A stretch of DNA of 64,000 bases from Choricystis sp. odSpoLacu1 (Eukaryota; Chlorophyta; Trebouxiophyceae): NCBI GenBank assembly GCA_958009055.1, contig OY253664.1:186001-250000 (forward strand). The letters are read 5' to 3'. Below the pieces are notes generated by a model. It worked only from the letters and a program-made list of their open reading frames with translations. It was not told the origin of the DNA and did no database searches. Shown here piece after piece: positions 31,515-42,963 of this stretch (position 1 is its first letter; every line of letters begins with the position of its first letter). The position numbers were made by a program, and so were the translations under genes.

Positions 31515-32612
31515 ATGCTCCCTCCTCGCCCCGCCCTGCTCGCGCTGCTGGCTGCTGCCGCGATTGTCGCGCCGACCGTGCGCGCCACGACCGACCCTGC
31601 TGACTTGGCCGCCCTGCTGGCCGCCAAGCCCAGTTGAGTGATGGTGTGTGTGTGGGCGGGCAAGAGACACATGTCGGTGGGGCGTCGGTGTGGGGGGTCG
31701 CGCCCCAGGTGGCCCAAACTGAAAAACCGCACGGGACCCCTCCCACAAAAAAAAATCCCAACCAACCCCCACCCACCCGCCGACCCACCAACCGCACTGG
31801 AATTCCGTTGAAAACTCACAACACACCCCCACCGACCCATCCAACCAACAGAGCTCGCCGCCTTGGGCCCCGCGTGGGCGGCCGCCACGTCGGCGTGGAC
31901 TTGCGCGTCCCCCTCCCAGTGCGACCCGTGTGGCGCGGGCACCAACTTCTGGGGCGCCTGGCACCACATCGACTGCCGCACGCCTGGGGCCAGCGCCAAC
32001 GAGAAGGCTGGTGGGGGGCGTGTGTCCAACATTCATTTCACGTCGGCCGCGACGGGTGACATCGGCGCTGCCGTCAACGCGCTGTGCGGCCTCTCCCAAG
32101 CCAAAGAGTTTGACGTCTCGACTGTGCAGGGGGGCGCCCCCGTCGACGGTGAGATTCCAAAAGAATTAGCGACGTGTTTCCCTCTGCTGCATAGAATTAA
32201 AATCAACTACTCGAAAGTCAAGGGCGCCCTGCCCGCCTGGCTGGCTGATGGCAAGGCCCTGCCGCAGCTGTCGTACGTCAAACTCAACGACGGAGCTTTC
32301 ACGGGGCCGATTCCCGCCGAGTGGGGCGGCAACAAGAATCTGTTTTGGGTGGACGTGGGAAACCAACAACTCGGCGGCACCATCCCCCCCACCTTTGCCG
32401 ACCACCCCTCCCTCGGCATCTTCCGGGCGGCCAACGCCAACCTGACGGGCAGCGTGCTGGGGCTGGCGGGGGCGCCGGTGCAAGTCGTGGACCTGCGCGG
32501 CAACCCCGGCCTCTGTGGCCCGGTGCCCGAGTCGGTGCGCTGGGCCAGCGGCTTTGACGCGACGGGGACAGGGCTGGGCAAGCCGTGCCCTGGGGGGGCG
32601 ACGGCCGCGTGA
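31515..32612 (+). CDS. Secreted leucine-rich-repeat protein
   Basis: Exons 31515-31632 and 31852-32612 encode 292 residues. A signal peptide (MLPPRPALLALLAAAAIVAP) is followed by a cysteine-containing cap (WTCASPSQCDPCGAGTNFWG) like the N-cap of plant extracellular LRR proteins. The repeats are irregular: LATCFPLLHRIKINYSKVKG, LPQLSYVKLNDGAFTGPIP, LFWVDVGNQQLGGTIPPTF, VQVVDLRGNPGLCGPVP. There is no transmembrane helix or kinase domain, so it is probably soluble in the secretory pathway or wall. The intron donor is GTTGAG, non-standard for this window but required by phase. The ligand or partner is unknown. Confidence 0.82.
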
Positions 32613-32722
32613 ATGGGAGAGGGGTGTGAGAGACGTGGTTTCTGTTGCACACACGAGTTGAAAGGGAGGAAAAAGAAAAACGATATTTCTCACTATCGGC
32701 GGCGGCAAGCCAATTCGCGGCC

Positions 32723-32922
32723 NNNNNNNNNNNNNNNNNNNNNNNNNNNNNNNNNNNNNNNNNNNNNNNNNNNNNNNNNNNNNNNNNNNNNNNNNNNNNN
32801 NNNNNNNNNNNNNNNNNNNNNNNNNNNNNNNNNNNNNNNNNNNNNNNNNNNNNNNNNNNNNNNNNNNNNNNNNNNNNNNNNNNNNNNNNNNNNNNNNNNN
32901 NNNNNNNNNNNNNNNNNNNNNN
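32723..32922. other. Assembly gap of 200 N
   Basis: A run of exactly 200 N interrupts the sequence. The round size indicates a scaffold gap of unknown true length. It hides the 5' end of the downstream helicase gene. Confidence 0.99.
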
Positions 32923-35134
32923 GCGCCTGACCCTCGACACGCCCGCCTCCCTGCGTCTGCACCCCGGGGACGCGCTGCTGCTGTGTTCAGAGGAGCCCCA
33001 GCCTGGTGTCGGCAGCGTGCTGTGGGTGCCGCCACAGCGTGGCGCACGTGCGCTGGCCGCCGTTGCCGACGACTCTCCCCACCACCCTGCGCCTGCGCCT
33101 GGACGCGCCCCACGCGGCCGGCTTGAGCTCTGGCGGCCGCTTGTGGGTGGTGGTGGTGCGCCTGGGGGTCGCTGGCGGGGGCGGTCGCCGAGTGGGGGGC
33201 GGTGGGTGGTGGCGAGGGGTCGGTGCTGCCTTCCCTGCTGGCTCCCACCGCCGCTGCCGAGGGTGCCGCCCTCGCCACGCCACCCCCCGCCTCGCCACGC
33301 GGCGGTGGTGCGGGTGCCGCCCCCACCCCTCCCGGCCCCCTGGACGGCGTCCCCCCCCCCTGCGCGCCGCACTGGAGGCTCGGCTGACGAGGGGGCAGCT
33401 GGCAGCAGCCGCAGCGGCTGCAGACGCGCCGGACGCCTCGGACGCGCCCCCCATCACCCTGGTTTCAGGCGGCCCCGGCACCGGCAAAACGAGGACCGTG
33501 TGCGCCCTGCTGTCGGTGTTGTTGACCGGACGGGGGGTGAGCGGCGCCGCGCGCGCGCCACTCCCCCCCCCCACCACCGCGCCGCCGCCGCCCGCTGACC
33601 TGGCCCGCCTGTGGCGCGCGGCCGCGCCGTGGATGGTGGGTGGTGTGGACCCGAGGGACATGGATGGAGGTGGCGGGGAGGAGACCGGGCCTGCTCAATC
33701 CTGCACCGCCGCCACCGTCCGCGTCCGTTCCGGCGGCGGCCCCCCACCCCGCGTTCTGCTGGCCGCCCCCTCCCCCGCCGCCCTGGACGAACTGGTGGAC
33801 CGCATCGTGCGGGGCGCGGTCGTGGACGCGCGCGGGCGGGGGGCGCCGCCTCCGCTCGCGCGCGTGGGGACGGTGACTCGCGCCACGCCCCCCCACCGCG
33901 GCGTCCGTCTCCCTCGACGCCCTCGTCGCCGTCCGCCTGACCACCTCCGGCAAAGGCCACAAAGATGTCGGCGCCGCGCGTGCGGAAGCGCTGGCCGCCG
34001 CGCGCGTCGTGGCTGGCACCCTCTCCTCTGTCGCCTCCCTTGCGGCCACCACCCCGTCCGCCCGCTTCGACGCCGTCGTCATCGATGACGCGGACGCCGC
34101 GGCCGAGCCCGCCGTCCTGGCCGCCCTAGTCGCGGCCGCACCGCGTGCGCGCGTGTTTTTGGTGGGCGACGCGGCGTCGCCGCGCGCTCCCCTCCTCCCT
34201 CTTTGCCCGCCTGTCCGCCGCTGGCGCCTTCCCTTCCCTCGCCCTGGACGCCGCCAGCACCGCATGCACCCGGCCATCCGGGAGGCGGTGCATGCAGCTG
34301 CGGCGGGCGCTGCCGCGGCCGCGGGCGGGCCCGCCGCCGCCTGCTGCAGCAGACGCGCCTGCCGTCGTCGCCGCCACGTCGCGCCCGTGGCACGCGGTCG
34401 GTGTGCTGGGCCCAGTGGCCGTGTTCGATGTGGGGCCATCGTCCCGCGACGCCGCCGCCGCCTGTGTGACCGCGGTGAGGGTGTTGGCCGCGTCGTACCC
34501 TCGCGCCGCCGCGCGCGGCGCGGGTCGCGTTAATTGCGACCTCCCCCCCCCACGCCCGCCTGATCGCCGCCCACCTGCCCCAGGCGCGGGCGTGGAGGTG
34601 GGCACTGTGGCCGCGTTCGCGGGGCGGGAGGCTGACATTGTGATCGTGTCGTGCGGGGGTGGTGGTGATGGCTCGGCCGCGCCCGCCCGCCCTCCGACCG
34701 CGGGCCGCGGTTGCCTCTCTCACCCGCGCCGCCTCCACCGTCCTCATCGTGGGCGACGCCGCGGCCCTGGCCACCGACCCCGCCTGGGGCGCCCTGCTGG
34801 CCCATGCCCGGGGCGCGGGGTGCGCGTTCCGGCCGGGGCGGCCGTTTGGGGAGTGGTTGGACCGCGCCGCGCGCGGCGGCGGTGGCGCGGCCGCCGTCGC
34901 GGCGGCCGCGGCGGCGGGCGCGGGGGCGGCGCCCCCTGCCGCTGCCGCCTACGACGACGATGAAGACGACCTGGACGACCTGTCGGATGATGCGCCCGAG
35001 ATTGTGCCGGGCGTGGGTGGTGCAGCGGGCGCGCCGACGCCGGCGCCGCGGCCGCGCTGCTGCGCGCGGCGCTGTGGCCGCCCCTCCCCCCCGCCGCGCG
35101 AAAGCGGGCGCGCCGCACAACGGCGGCCAAGTGA
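32923..35134 (+). CDS. SF1 helicase (UPF1/Sen1/DNA2-like), 5' end in gap, several frame breaks
   Basis: Helicase motifs appear in order but in different frames: PPITLVSGGPGTGKTRT (Walker A, motif I), PRVLLAAPSPAALDELVDRI (motif Ia), FDAVVIDDADAAAEPAVLAA (motif II, DExx-type as DDAD), ARVFLVGDAASPRAP (motif III), QHRMHPAI (motif IV region), VGTVAAFAGREADIVIVSC (motif V), and ALTRAASTVLIVGDA-like motif VI (SLTRAASTVLIVGD). This order fits superfamily 1B helicases. The likely end is the basic RKRARRTTAAK before TGA at 35132, after an acidic DDDEDDLDDLSDD segment. Frame changes occur near 33040, 33890, 34190, 34250 and beyond. Either the assembly is poor beside the gap or this is a pseudogene. 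I favour the former because every motif is conserved. Confidence 0.65.
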
Positions 35135-35230
35135 TTGCGTTTTTGTGTGTGCAGGGTTTGAAAAGGTCGCCAAAATAACACAGTTAAAACGAAAAAAAAA
35201 ACACCCACTTTTTTCATTGTCCATTTCAAA

Positions 35231-36792
35231 TCACGCCTCCCCATACGCACACCTCTCCGCCAGCCCCCCCACCAGCCGCAGCAGCAGGTCGGCGTCCGCG
35301 TTGTACGCGATGACGTGGCCGTCGGGCAGGCCGGATCCACCGGGGGCGGCGAGCAGGGAGAGGGCGGCCAGTGTGTGGGCCGCCGCGTTGCGCGCGGGCT
35401 CGTCCCCAGGAAACCGTTCATGCCGCGGCTGAGTCCACGCGTCCCCCGCGGCGACCAGCAGCACGCCTGTCGACCCCGCCCTGAACATGCCGTCCGAGAA
35501 GCGGGCCTCCAGGATGGCGTCCGAGGAGGGGGCGAAGCCACGTGCCGGGGCGAGCCGCCACCGAAAGTGGTGCGCTGGTTCTTGTGAGACTGTCGGCGTC
35601 CACGACGCCCACTGCCGCCCCACCACGGGCACGGTGTCCGCGCCCACACCCGCGGTGATGGCGGGGGTGCCGTCCGGGATGTAGGCGGCGTAGGCGCCGC
35701 TGTCATTGGTGAAGGAGAGCGGAGAGGAAACGCGCGGCGCCGACGCGGCGACGCGCCCAGCGGAGGAGGACGCGCTTCCCGCCGCCGCCCCGGCCTCGGC
35801 CGCAGGCACCACGCCCACCCTCTGAATGTGGACGGACCAGGGCAGGGCCGAGCCGTCGCCAGCAGGGACTTCCAGGTGGCGCGTGTCAATGGGCGAGTCG
35901 AGCGGCGCGGCCGGCCGCTGCGCCCCCCCCGCCTCCACCTCGATCCTGGCGTTGGTGACGCCCATGCCCTCCAAGGCGGCCAGCAGGTCGTCCACGGACG
36001 CGATGGAGGCGGAGGCGTCGGCGGAGGTGAGGGTGAGGTTGCGGCCGCGTGCGAAAGGCGACGCGCGAGAAAGCGTTGCCTCGATCTCCACTACATCGCC
36101 TCCACTGCCGCGAGGGACGATGGGTTCCGCACGTTCCGCGGGTGCGGGCGTGGGTAGCAGGTAGGAGGCGGCGGGGTGGGTGTAGTCGAGGCGCGGCGTC
36201 GTCGCCGCCGCGGCGCGGCCAGCGGGCGACTCGCGCCACTCTTTAAACCCACCACCTGCGCTGCCCCCATCCAACGCCTTCAAGTACGCCACATACAGCC
36301 TCGCCAGGTCGGGTGCGTCCTCGGAGCCGGGGGAGGAGACGCCGACCGTGCCCGCGTTGAGGTCGGGCGTGTAACGTTTTGCATTCGTCCCGGGAGGCAC
36401 AACGACAAAGTACCGCCCCTCCCCCGCGGCCGCGGGGCGGACGCGAGCGTAGGCGTAGGCGCCGGTGTGGAGGCCAATGCCGCCGAGGGTGAAGGAGGTG
36501 GCGAGCGTGGTTTGGTGGGGGGGGCGGGTCTGGGGAGCGAGGGATGGGGGGAGTCGGCGGCTGTTTTTCTGTGCGTCCGCCCGCCGCGCCTCCCGCGCCG
36601 CCCGTGCTCTGCTCCTTGCGTGGCTGGCACAAGCATGTGCTTAGTAGCACAACACACAAACACACAACTCACCACAAACTGGCTGCCCGCTTTGGGCGGC
36701 GCTTCGGCCGGGGACGCCGCGGTCGCGGCCGCGTCGGGCGGTGCCGCGGCGGGCGGGGGGGGCGCGCGCCCGGTGGGGACGAGGCACGACAT
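35231..36792 (-). CDS. LpxC-like protein (UDP-3-O-acyl-GlcNAc deacetylase fold) lacking catalytic residues
   Basis: Exons 36792-36673 and 36529-35231 give 472 residues. After an Ala/Pro-rich organelle-type presequence comes QTTLATSFTLGGIGLHTGAY, the LpxC N-terminal signature. The rest follows plant LpxC: SVDDLLAALEGMGVTNARIE, DGSALPWSVHIQRVGVV, VVGRQWASWTP, DGMFRAGSTG, DEPARNAAAHTLAALSLL and GHVIAYNADADLLLRLV. The zinc/catalytic residues are replaced: the bacterial E-H of VEHLL is D-D, the H of RHKxxD is N, the D is H or Ala depending on alignment, and the catalytic His of the AYKxGH block is absent. LpxC normally commits UDP-acyl-GlcNAc to lipid A synthesis. I infer a non-catalytic or altered role. 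The frame is open throughout, arguing against a pseudogene. A Ser/Ala-rich insert separates the two domains. Confidence 0.75.
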
Positions 36793-37017
36793 GAGGAGGG
36801 CGTGTCGAGTGGCGCGGCAGCGCGCCGCGGGGCGCGACGGCGCGGAGCGAGGGGCGCGTGAGGGGAGGCATGGTGTCGACCGTCGAAGAGTGTGTGTGAA
36901 CCGACGTTGTCAACTTGCATTTTCCTTTTTGGAAAGGGCGCAGTGTGTGACCACACACACACGCCACGCGCGCGCGTGTGTGGTGGTCACACACACACAC
37001 ACGCACACACTCACACA

Positions 37018-38481
37018 ATGCCTCCCCCCCCCCTCCTCCACCGACGACGACCCCTCCCCCGCGCCGTCCGCATTTGCAACCTCCACCCCTCCTCCTCCCA
37101 CCCCCGCCCCCTCCGCCCGGGCAGCCGGCTACGCCTGCATCGCTGCCGTGGCCACCATATGGGCGGGCGCCTCCTTCGTGGTGGCGGCGGCCGAGGGGCA
37201 GGGGTTGGCGCCTCTAGCACTGACCTACACGGCAAACTCGACGTTCATTCTGTACCTGCCGCTGTACGCGGTGGTGAGGGCGAGGCAGGACAGAATGTGA
37301 GTGTGTGTGTGTGTGTGTTGGTTGGGGAGGTGGGAAATGAGAGGGAGGGAGAGAGATGAAAAGAAAAATGACAGCGGGTCGCTCCTTCACCACCCACCAC
37401 CACCCCTTCCCTCCTTCACAGAGCCGCCAAATCGTCCGAGCTGCGGCCTCCCAGTGCCACCGTGGCCACCGCCGCCGCCACCATGGACGACGCGGAAGGC
37501 GCCGCCCTGGTGCCGACACCACACACCACCCCTCCACCCTCCCCCCCCCGCCGCCGCGGCACACTCCTCCCCCCCACATCCCACGAACTCACCATCGCGC
37601 GCGCCGCCGCCGTGGTGGCCCCCCTGTGGTTTGGGGCTCAACTGGCGTTCAACACGAGCCTGAATTTGACGAGTGTCACCTCCAACACGGTTCTTTCCTC
37701 CGCCTCTGCCGCTCTCACCTACGCCGCCTCTGTGCTTGTGTTGAAGGAACGCCCCACCCTGCGCAAAGCGATGTGTGTGGGGGTGACGATGGGCGGAGTG
37801 GCGGCGGTGGCGGTGGCGGACGGGGTGACACGGAGGGGTGGGGGTGGGGGGGGTGGCAGCGGCAGCGGTGGCCACACGCGCACACAGTCTCTGGCTGGAG
37901 ACGCGCTCACCCTGCTGGCGTCGGGGCTGTATGCCGCCTACACGATCGCGCTGCGGCGCATGCTGGGGGAGGAGGGGGGGGCGGGCACGGTGAGTGTGGG
38001 TGTGGGTGTGTGCGTGGGGGGGGGGGGGGGGAGTGAGGAAGAGCGAGGGGGGGGGGGAGACGCACACCACACACACTCAAAACCCCCCTCCCCCCCCCCC
38101 CCTTCTTCCCTTCAGATGCTCTTCTTTGGCTGCATCGGCGCCATCAACCTGGTGGCGGGCGCCCCGGTGGTGGCGGTCGCTGCTCTTGTCACCCACGCCC
38201 ACCTTCCTTCCCGCCACTTAATTGCCCTCGCCCTGGCCAAAGGCCTGCTCGACAACGCGCTGTCCGACTACCTGTGGGCGCGCGCCGTGCTGCTGGTGGG
38301 GCCGACGGCCGCGTCGGTGGGGTTGAACGCGCAAGTGCCCCTCGCGGCGGCACTCGACGCGATTGTCTCCACCCCCCGGCCCCCCTGGACCGCGTCCGTG
38401 GGGGCCACGCTGGCCACCGCGGCGGGCGCGGTGGCGGTGATGGGGGGCGTGGTGGGCATGGCGACCGCAGCGGATGGGTGA
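37018..38481 (+). CDS. Drug/metabolite transporter superfamily protein, SLC35F-type
   Basis: Exons are 37018-37296, 37422-37989 and 38116-38481. Transmembrane segments of the EamA-type fold are evident: YACIAAVATIWAGASFVVAA, then FGAQLAFNTSLNLTSVTSNT and LSSASAALTYAASVLVLKER (the SLC35F5-like block), GLYAAYTIALRR, LFFGCIGAINLVAGAPVVAV, LAKGLLDNALSDYLWARAVL and a final hydrophobic pair. Homologues sit in vacuolar or endomembranes; the substrate is not known. The ATG at 37018 is out of frame with the body because of a ten-C run (37024-37033); nine C would give MPPPPSSTDDD in frame, and the coding length is also one base too long. It is divergent from the LpxC-like gene. Confidence 0.82.
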
Positions 38482-38829
38482 TAGAAACAAAAGAGAGAGA
38501 GAGTTGACATGATTTGATTTGTTTGGGCACGTTTTTTTTTGTTGCTTTTTTTGTTGCTTTTTTTGTTGCTTTTTACAGCTCGGGTGGCCCTCGTCCATCC
38601 ACCCAATCCATGTGTCAGCACCGGCTGGGGGGGGAAAGAAAGTGGGCGAGCAAAAAATCAGGGCGCACAAGGCACCACCGACGCCCTGCCACACCCACAA
38701 ACGCTTCCTTGCCCCCAAACCAAAAAACCCCTCTCAAAAAATGGCGCTCTCTCTCTCTCTCCATGGTGGGTGTGTGGGGAAGAAAAACACGAGAGTCTCC
38801 TCCCCCATCATTTCACGCCCACACACGCT
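38482..38829. other. Convergent 3' spacer between SLC35F-type and aldolase genes
   Basis: No gene is supported in these 348 bp. The spacer is AT-richer than its surroundings, holds the 12-bp T-rich tandem repeat at 38531-38575, and has a CT tract near 38748-38761. Confidence 0.6.
38531..38575. repeat. 12-bp T-rich tandem repeat
   Basis: The unit TTTTTTTGTTGC is repeated about three times just after the transporter stop codon. It could serve in 3'-end formation of the transporter mRNA, but that is only inferred from position. Confidence 0.8.
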
Positions 38830-40984
38830 TCAGTACTTGTACCCCTTCTCGTACAGCGACTTGCCCGCCTCCGCGGACTCGGTGGACGGGTCGTACTTGC
38901 CCAGCTGGGCGTCCGAGTTGGCCTTGGCGCGCACGAGCAGCGCCTCCTGCCCGGCGCGGTTGTTGGCGGCGTCCCCCTTCCACACGCGCAGCACCGAGTT
39001 CTGCAGGGCGCGCGCGTAGGAGAAGGACACGTGCCACGGGTTGGGGGCCTGGTTCATGGCGTTGAGGTTGAGGGTGGCCTCCAGCTCGGACTGGCCGCCC
39101 GAGAGGAACATGATGCCGGGGACGGCGGGGGGGACACGGCGGCGCAGCAGTTTGAGCGTGTACTCGGCCACGCGCTCCGGGGTCTCGCGCTTGGGGCAGT
39201 CGGCCCCCGGCGTCACCATGGACGGCTTGAGCAGGATGCCCTCGAAGATGACGCCCTGGTCGGCCATGTACTTGAACGTCTCCGCCCAGATCTCCTCCGC
39301 CACCTCCAGGGTGCGGTCGATGTCGTGCTCCCCGTCCAGCAGGACTTCGGGCTCGATGATGGGGACGAGCCCCGCGGCCTGGGAGATGGAGCCGTAGCGG
39401 GCGAGGCCGTACGCCGCGTCCTGGAGCGCAATCTTGGTGGGGCCGGCGGGCACGGTCACCGTCGTGCGCCACTTGCAGAAGCGGGCGCCCTGCTTGTAGT
39501 ACTCGGCGGAGCGCTGGTGAGGGTTGTGGGGGTTTTTGGGAAAGAGGGGTGGTGTTTTTTGTTGGTGTTGTCGATGCGGTCTCTCTTTGTTTCCAACCCT
39601 CCCCACTCTCACTCACCTGCGCCAGGCCGTCCAGGCCCTGGCACCACGACTCCCCGTTGGAGTTGACGAGGGGGACGAGGCCCTTGTCCGTCTTGATGCC
39701 GGGCACGATGCCCTGGCCGTTCAGCGTGTCGACGATCGACTTGCCGGTGGAGCAGGTTTGGTAGAGCGTCTCCTCAAACAGGATCGCGCCCGAGATGTAC
39801 TCCCCCAGGCCGGGGGTGGTGACCAGGAGCTCGCGGTAGGCGAGGCGGTTGGCCTCCGTGTTCTCCATGCCGATGGAGTCGAGGCGCTGTGGGTGGAGGA
39901 TGGTGGGGTGTTGTGTTTTGGGGTGAGGGTCGAGCGTTTTTAGCGCTCAGGGGCCGCCCTTGCCGGCTCGCGCGGAAATCTGCCGCCCTCCGCGCTCTCC
40001 CTCTCCTCTCTCTCTCCTCTCCTCACCTTGCCGCAAGTGGCGTTGGACTCGTCCATGGCCAGGATGCCTTTGCCCTTGGTCGCGATCTTTTTCTGTGGGG
40101 GTGAAGGAGGGCGAGAAGAAGGGTTAGCGCCACGCCGTCGCGCAAAAGAAGGGTCGGCCGCCCCTTGTGCAGGCCGACTCTTGGCTCTCCCGCGTCACAC
40201 GCCACCACTGTCGCAATGGCGCGCGCCAACGTCGCGACGGTGGGCCGGCGGTTGGACACAAGTGCAGGCGGGGCGGGCGGGCACCGCAGCAAGCAGCGGG
40301 CACCGCGCGTTGCCAAGCCGCTGGCCGCACGCGAACGTGCGGCCGCGCGCAGAGGGTGGTGCGGCGCGCCCCTGCCCACGCCCACCCCCCTGGCCTCCCC
40401 AGCAACACGCATTGCTGCCTGAATCCTCCACAGGGTGGGCGGCATGCGGCGACCGCGCCCCGGGCCGCGCGGCAGGGCGCCGCAAACGCCGAGCACCACG
40501 TTTTTGCTTCGCTTCACGCGGCGCGCGCGCGCGACCGGCGCTCGCTCGTTTTGTTCCGCCCGCACGCGCAACCGCGCGCCCCAACAGCCGCCCGGCGCCG
40601 CGATCGGGGGTGGTCGTGCTCCGCCTGGCGTCGCCAGGGGGGTGGGCGAGGGGTGGTGGTGGCGGGAGCGGGGGACAGAGGCGGCTGTCCTCCTGCTGCT
40701 GCTGCAGCAGGAGGGTCTCAGACCCGAGGCGCCCGACCACGCCGCCTCCACCCCGCCTCCCTCCCCGCTCCCCCCCCAGAGCGCTCGCATTGGGGGCCAG
40801 CATGCCGCGTCCGAGGCCGGAAGGGCGCGGGCCGCGGCGGCAGGACGCGAATTTGCACACACAACCCCCAAACACTCACCGCCGTCTCGACCAGCTCAGA
40901 CGCATACTGCGTCTGGCTCTTGATGGCGGACACGCGCAGCGTGCCGCGGGAGGCGCGGGTGGGGCGGGTGGCGCGGAAAGCCAT
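38830..40984 (-). CDS. FBA: Fructose-bisphosphate aldolase, class I, plastid
   Basis: Four exons (40984-40880, 40092-40027, 39886-39617, 39513-38830) give 374 residues with all phases 0. A transit peptide MAFRATRPTRASRGTLRVSA precedes the mature start. Class I motifs are GKGILAMDESNATCGKRLDS, LVPIIEPEVLLDGEHDI, and the Schiff-base lysine in FEGILLKPSMVTPG; the C-terminal Tyr (EKGYKY) is the usual active-site closing residue. The enzyme interconverts fructose-1,6-bisphosphate (and sedoheptulose-1,7-bisphosphate) with triose phosphates in the Calvin cycle. Intron 1 is 787 bp, the longest in the window, and I see no gene within it. Confidence 0.97.
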
Positions 40985-41277
40985 TGCGTGTGGGAGTGTG
41001 GAAGAGAAAACTGGGTGGTTGGGGGGCGGAGGGAAGAAAAAACCAAGGTGTGGGGGAGCGCAGAGCGTTCGGTCGACAAAAAACTCGCACACAAAAACCG
41101 TCGGCTCCTCTGTTGCTGTGGGGGGGCCGCGCGCGACTGGCTGGACTCAGGGGCGTGCCACCCCTGCCGCCGCCAGTGGCTCTCCCTCTACCCCCCACAC
41201 TCCCTAGTGTGGCGATAGAGGTACCCGCATCTGCGTGCGGGGGAGCGCGCGCGGACTGCCGACGCTTTTTTTCACGA

Positions 41278-42737
41278 ATGGCAGCCGCACACGCCCTGCC
41301 CGCCGGCCTGGCCGCCCTCCTGCCACCGTTGCCGACCGGGTGGACCATCCACGCACATGGCGCCCCCGCCAGCGTGGCGGTGCCCGCCAGTGCGGGGGCG
41401 GACGGTGGCCACGCGCACAGCCACCACGCGGGCGCGGGGGGAGGGGGCGCAGTCGACGAGTATGAAGGCCTGAGCTTCAGACATGTGAGTGGGTGTGTTG
41501 TGCGCTGTGTGCGTGCGTGTTGTGGGGGGGGAAAGGGGAGGGTTGATTGCTTTTGGGCCCCAAAGCAGGGAGAGTCTTGTTGTCCAAAAACGCCAACCCT
41601 CCCCCCCACCTCCACCACCCTCCCCACAGCACATGGCCGCCGGCGCTACCGCCGGCATCGCCGAACACGTGGCCATGTTCCCCGTGGACACCGTCAAGAC
41701 GAGGATGCAGGCGCTGGGGCATCCGGGGCAGGCGCTGCGCGGGGCGGGCGTCGCGCGCGCGCTGAGGGCTGTGGTCAGGCGCGAAGGGGTGAGGGGACTG
41801 TACGGTGGCGTGGGCGCGGTGGCTCTGGGGGCTGGGTGAGTGTGTGGGTGTGTTTGGGGGGAGGGAAGGGGGTCGGCGGGTGGCGGAAAACGCGAACCAT
41901 CTCTCTTCACTTTTCAGCCCTCAGCACACCACCCCTCTCCCACTCCCCCACCCCATTCCACAGCCCCGCCCACGCCCTCTACTTTGCCACGTATGAAGCC
42001 TGCAAAGATGCGCTGGGCGGCAACGAGGAGGGGCACCAGGTGAGAGAGTGAGAAAGAGAGGGCCAACATTTTAACCCTTTTTGCTTCGACTTTGAAAACC
42101 CTCTCACCCACCCCACCTCCACACACACACACACCAGGTCGCCGCCACCGCCACCGCGGGCGCGGCCGCCACCATCGCGTCTGACCTGCTGATGACCCCC
42201 GCCGACGTCGTCAAGCAGAGGCTCCAAGTGGCGGCGTCACCCTATTCGTCCGCGCTCGATTGTGTGCAGTCGATGCTGCGCCACGAGGGGCCCGCCGCCT
42301 TCTACCGCTCCCTGCGCACCACCCTCGTCATGAATGTGCCATTCACCGCGGTCCACTTTGCGGCGTACGAGAGCGCCAAGATCGCCATGACGCCGGGGCG
42401 AGGGGGAGGGGGTGGCACCAATCGCTCCGCCAACCCTCCCCCTGAGCCCACGCTCGCCGTGCAACTGGCCGCGGGCGGCGTGGCGGGCGGTGCCGCCGCC
42501 GCCCTCACCACCCCCCTGGACGTCGTCAAGACGAGGCTGCAGCTGGAGGGGGTGGGGTCGGCCGCGCGCTACGGGCGGGGCGCCGTGTTTCCGACGCTCG
42601 CCCGCATCGCGCGGGAGGAGGGGGCGGCCGCCCTGACCGCTGGGTGGGCGCCCCGCGTCCTGTTCCATGTGCCTGCTGCTGCGGTGTGTTGGGGCACGTA
42701 TGAGACGTGCAAGCGGCTGTTTCGGGAGGATCGATGA
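41278..42737 (+). CDS. Mitochondrial iron carrier, mitoferrin (MRS3/4-like)
   Basis: Exons 41278-41484, 41630-41835, 41964-42039 and 42138-42737 encode 362 residues. Three mitochondrial-carrier repeats are present with PxD/ExxK signatures: FPVDTVKTRMQ, MTPADVVKQRLQ, TTPLDVVKTRLQ. The sequence GPAHALYFATYEACK and ATIASDLLMTPADVVKQ are characteristic of mitoferrins, which bring Fe2+ into the matrix for Fe-S cluster and haem synthesis. The N-terminal 65 residues are an extension rich in Ala, Gly and His (GGHAHSHHAG) that could touch metal; that is speculation. It is divergent from aldolase (293 bp) and head-to-tail with DCC1. Confidence 0.9.
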
Positions 42738-42963
42738 GAGAGAGAGAGGGGGGGTGTTGCTTCCTCTCCCTTGTTTTCGGACTCTGCCCCCCCCCGGCTC
42801 ATCGTGTTCTAGAACCCAAACACACCATTCTCGCTCTGTTTTGTGTTTTTAGTTGCTCCCCTGTGTGCGTTCGGGGGAGAGTTGTGTGTGTGTGTGCAAA
42901 AACCGAGACTCGATAAAAGAAAAAAAAAATGACACAAAACACGCGCCTTTTCTTTTCAAAAAA

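Noticed and set aside
32613..32722. A short reading frame running into the N gap as the helicase start
   Set aside because: It has no helicase similarity and its continuation across N is meaningless; the true start is unknown.
40093..40879. Possible nested gene in aldolase intron 1
   Set aside because: Open frames exist on both strands but are Arg/Ala/Pro-rich, with no consistent start, splice pattern or recognisable domain.
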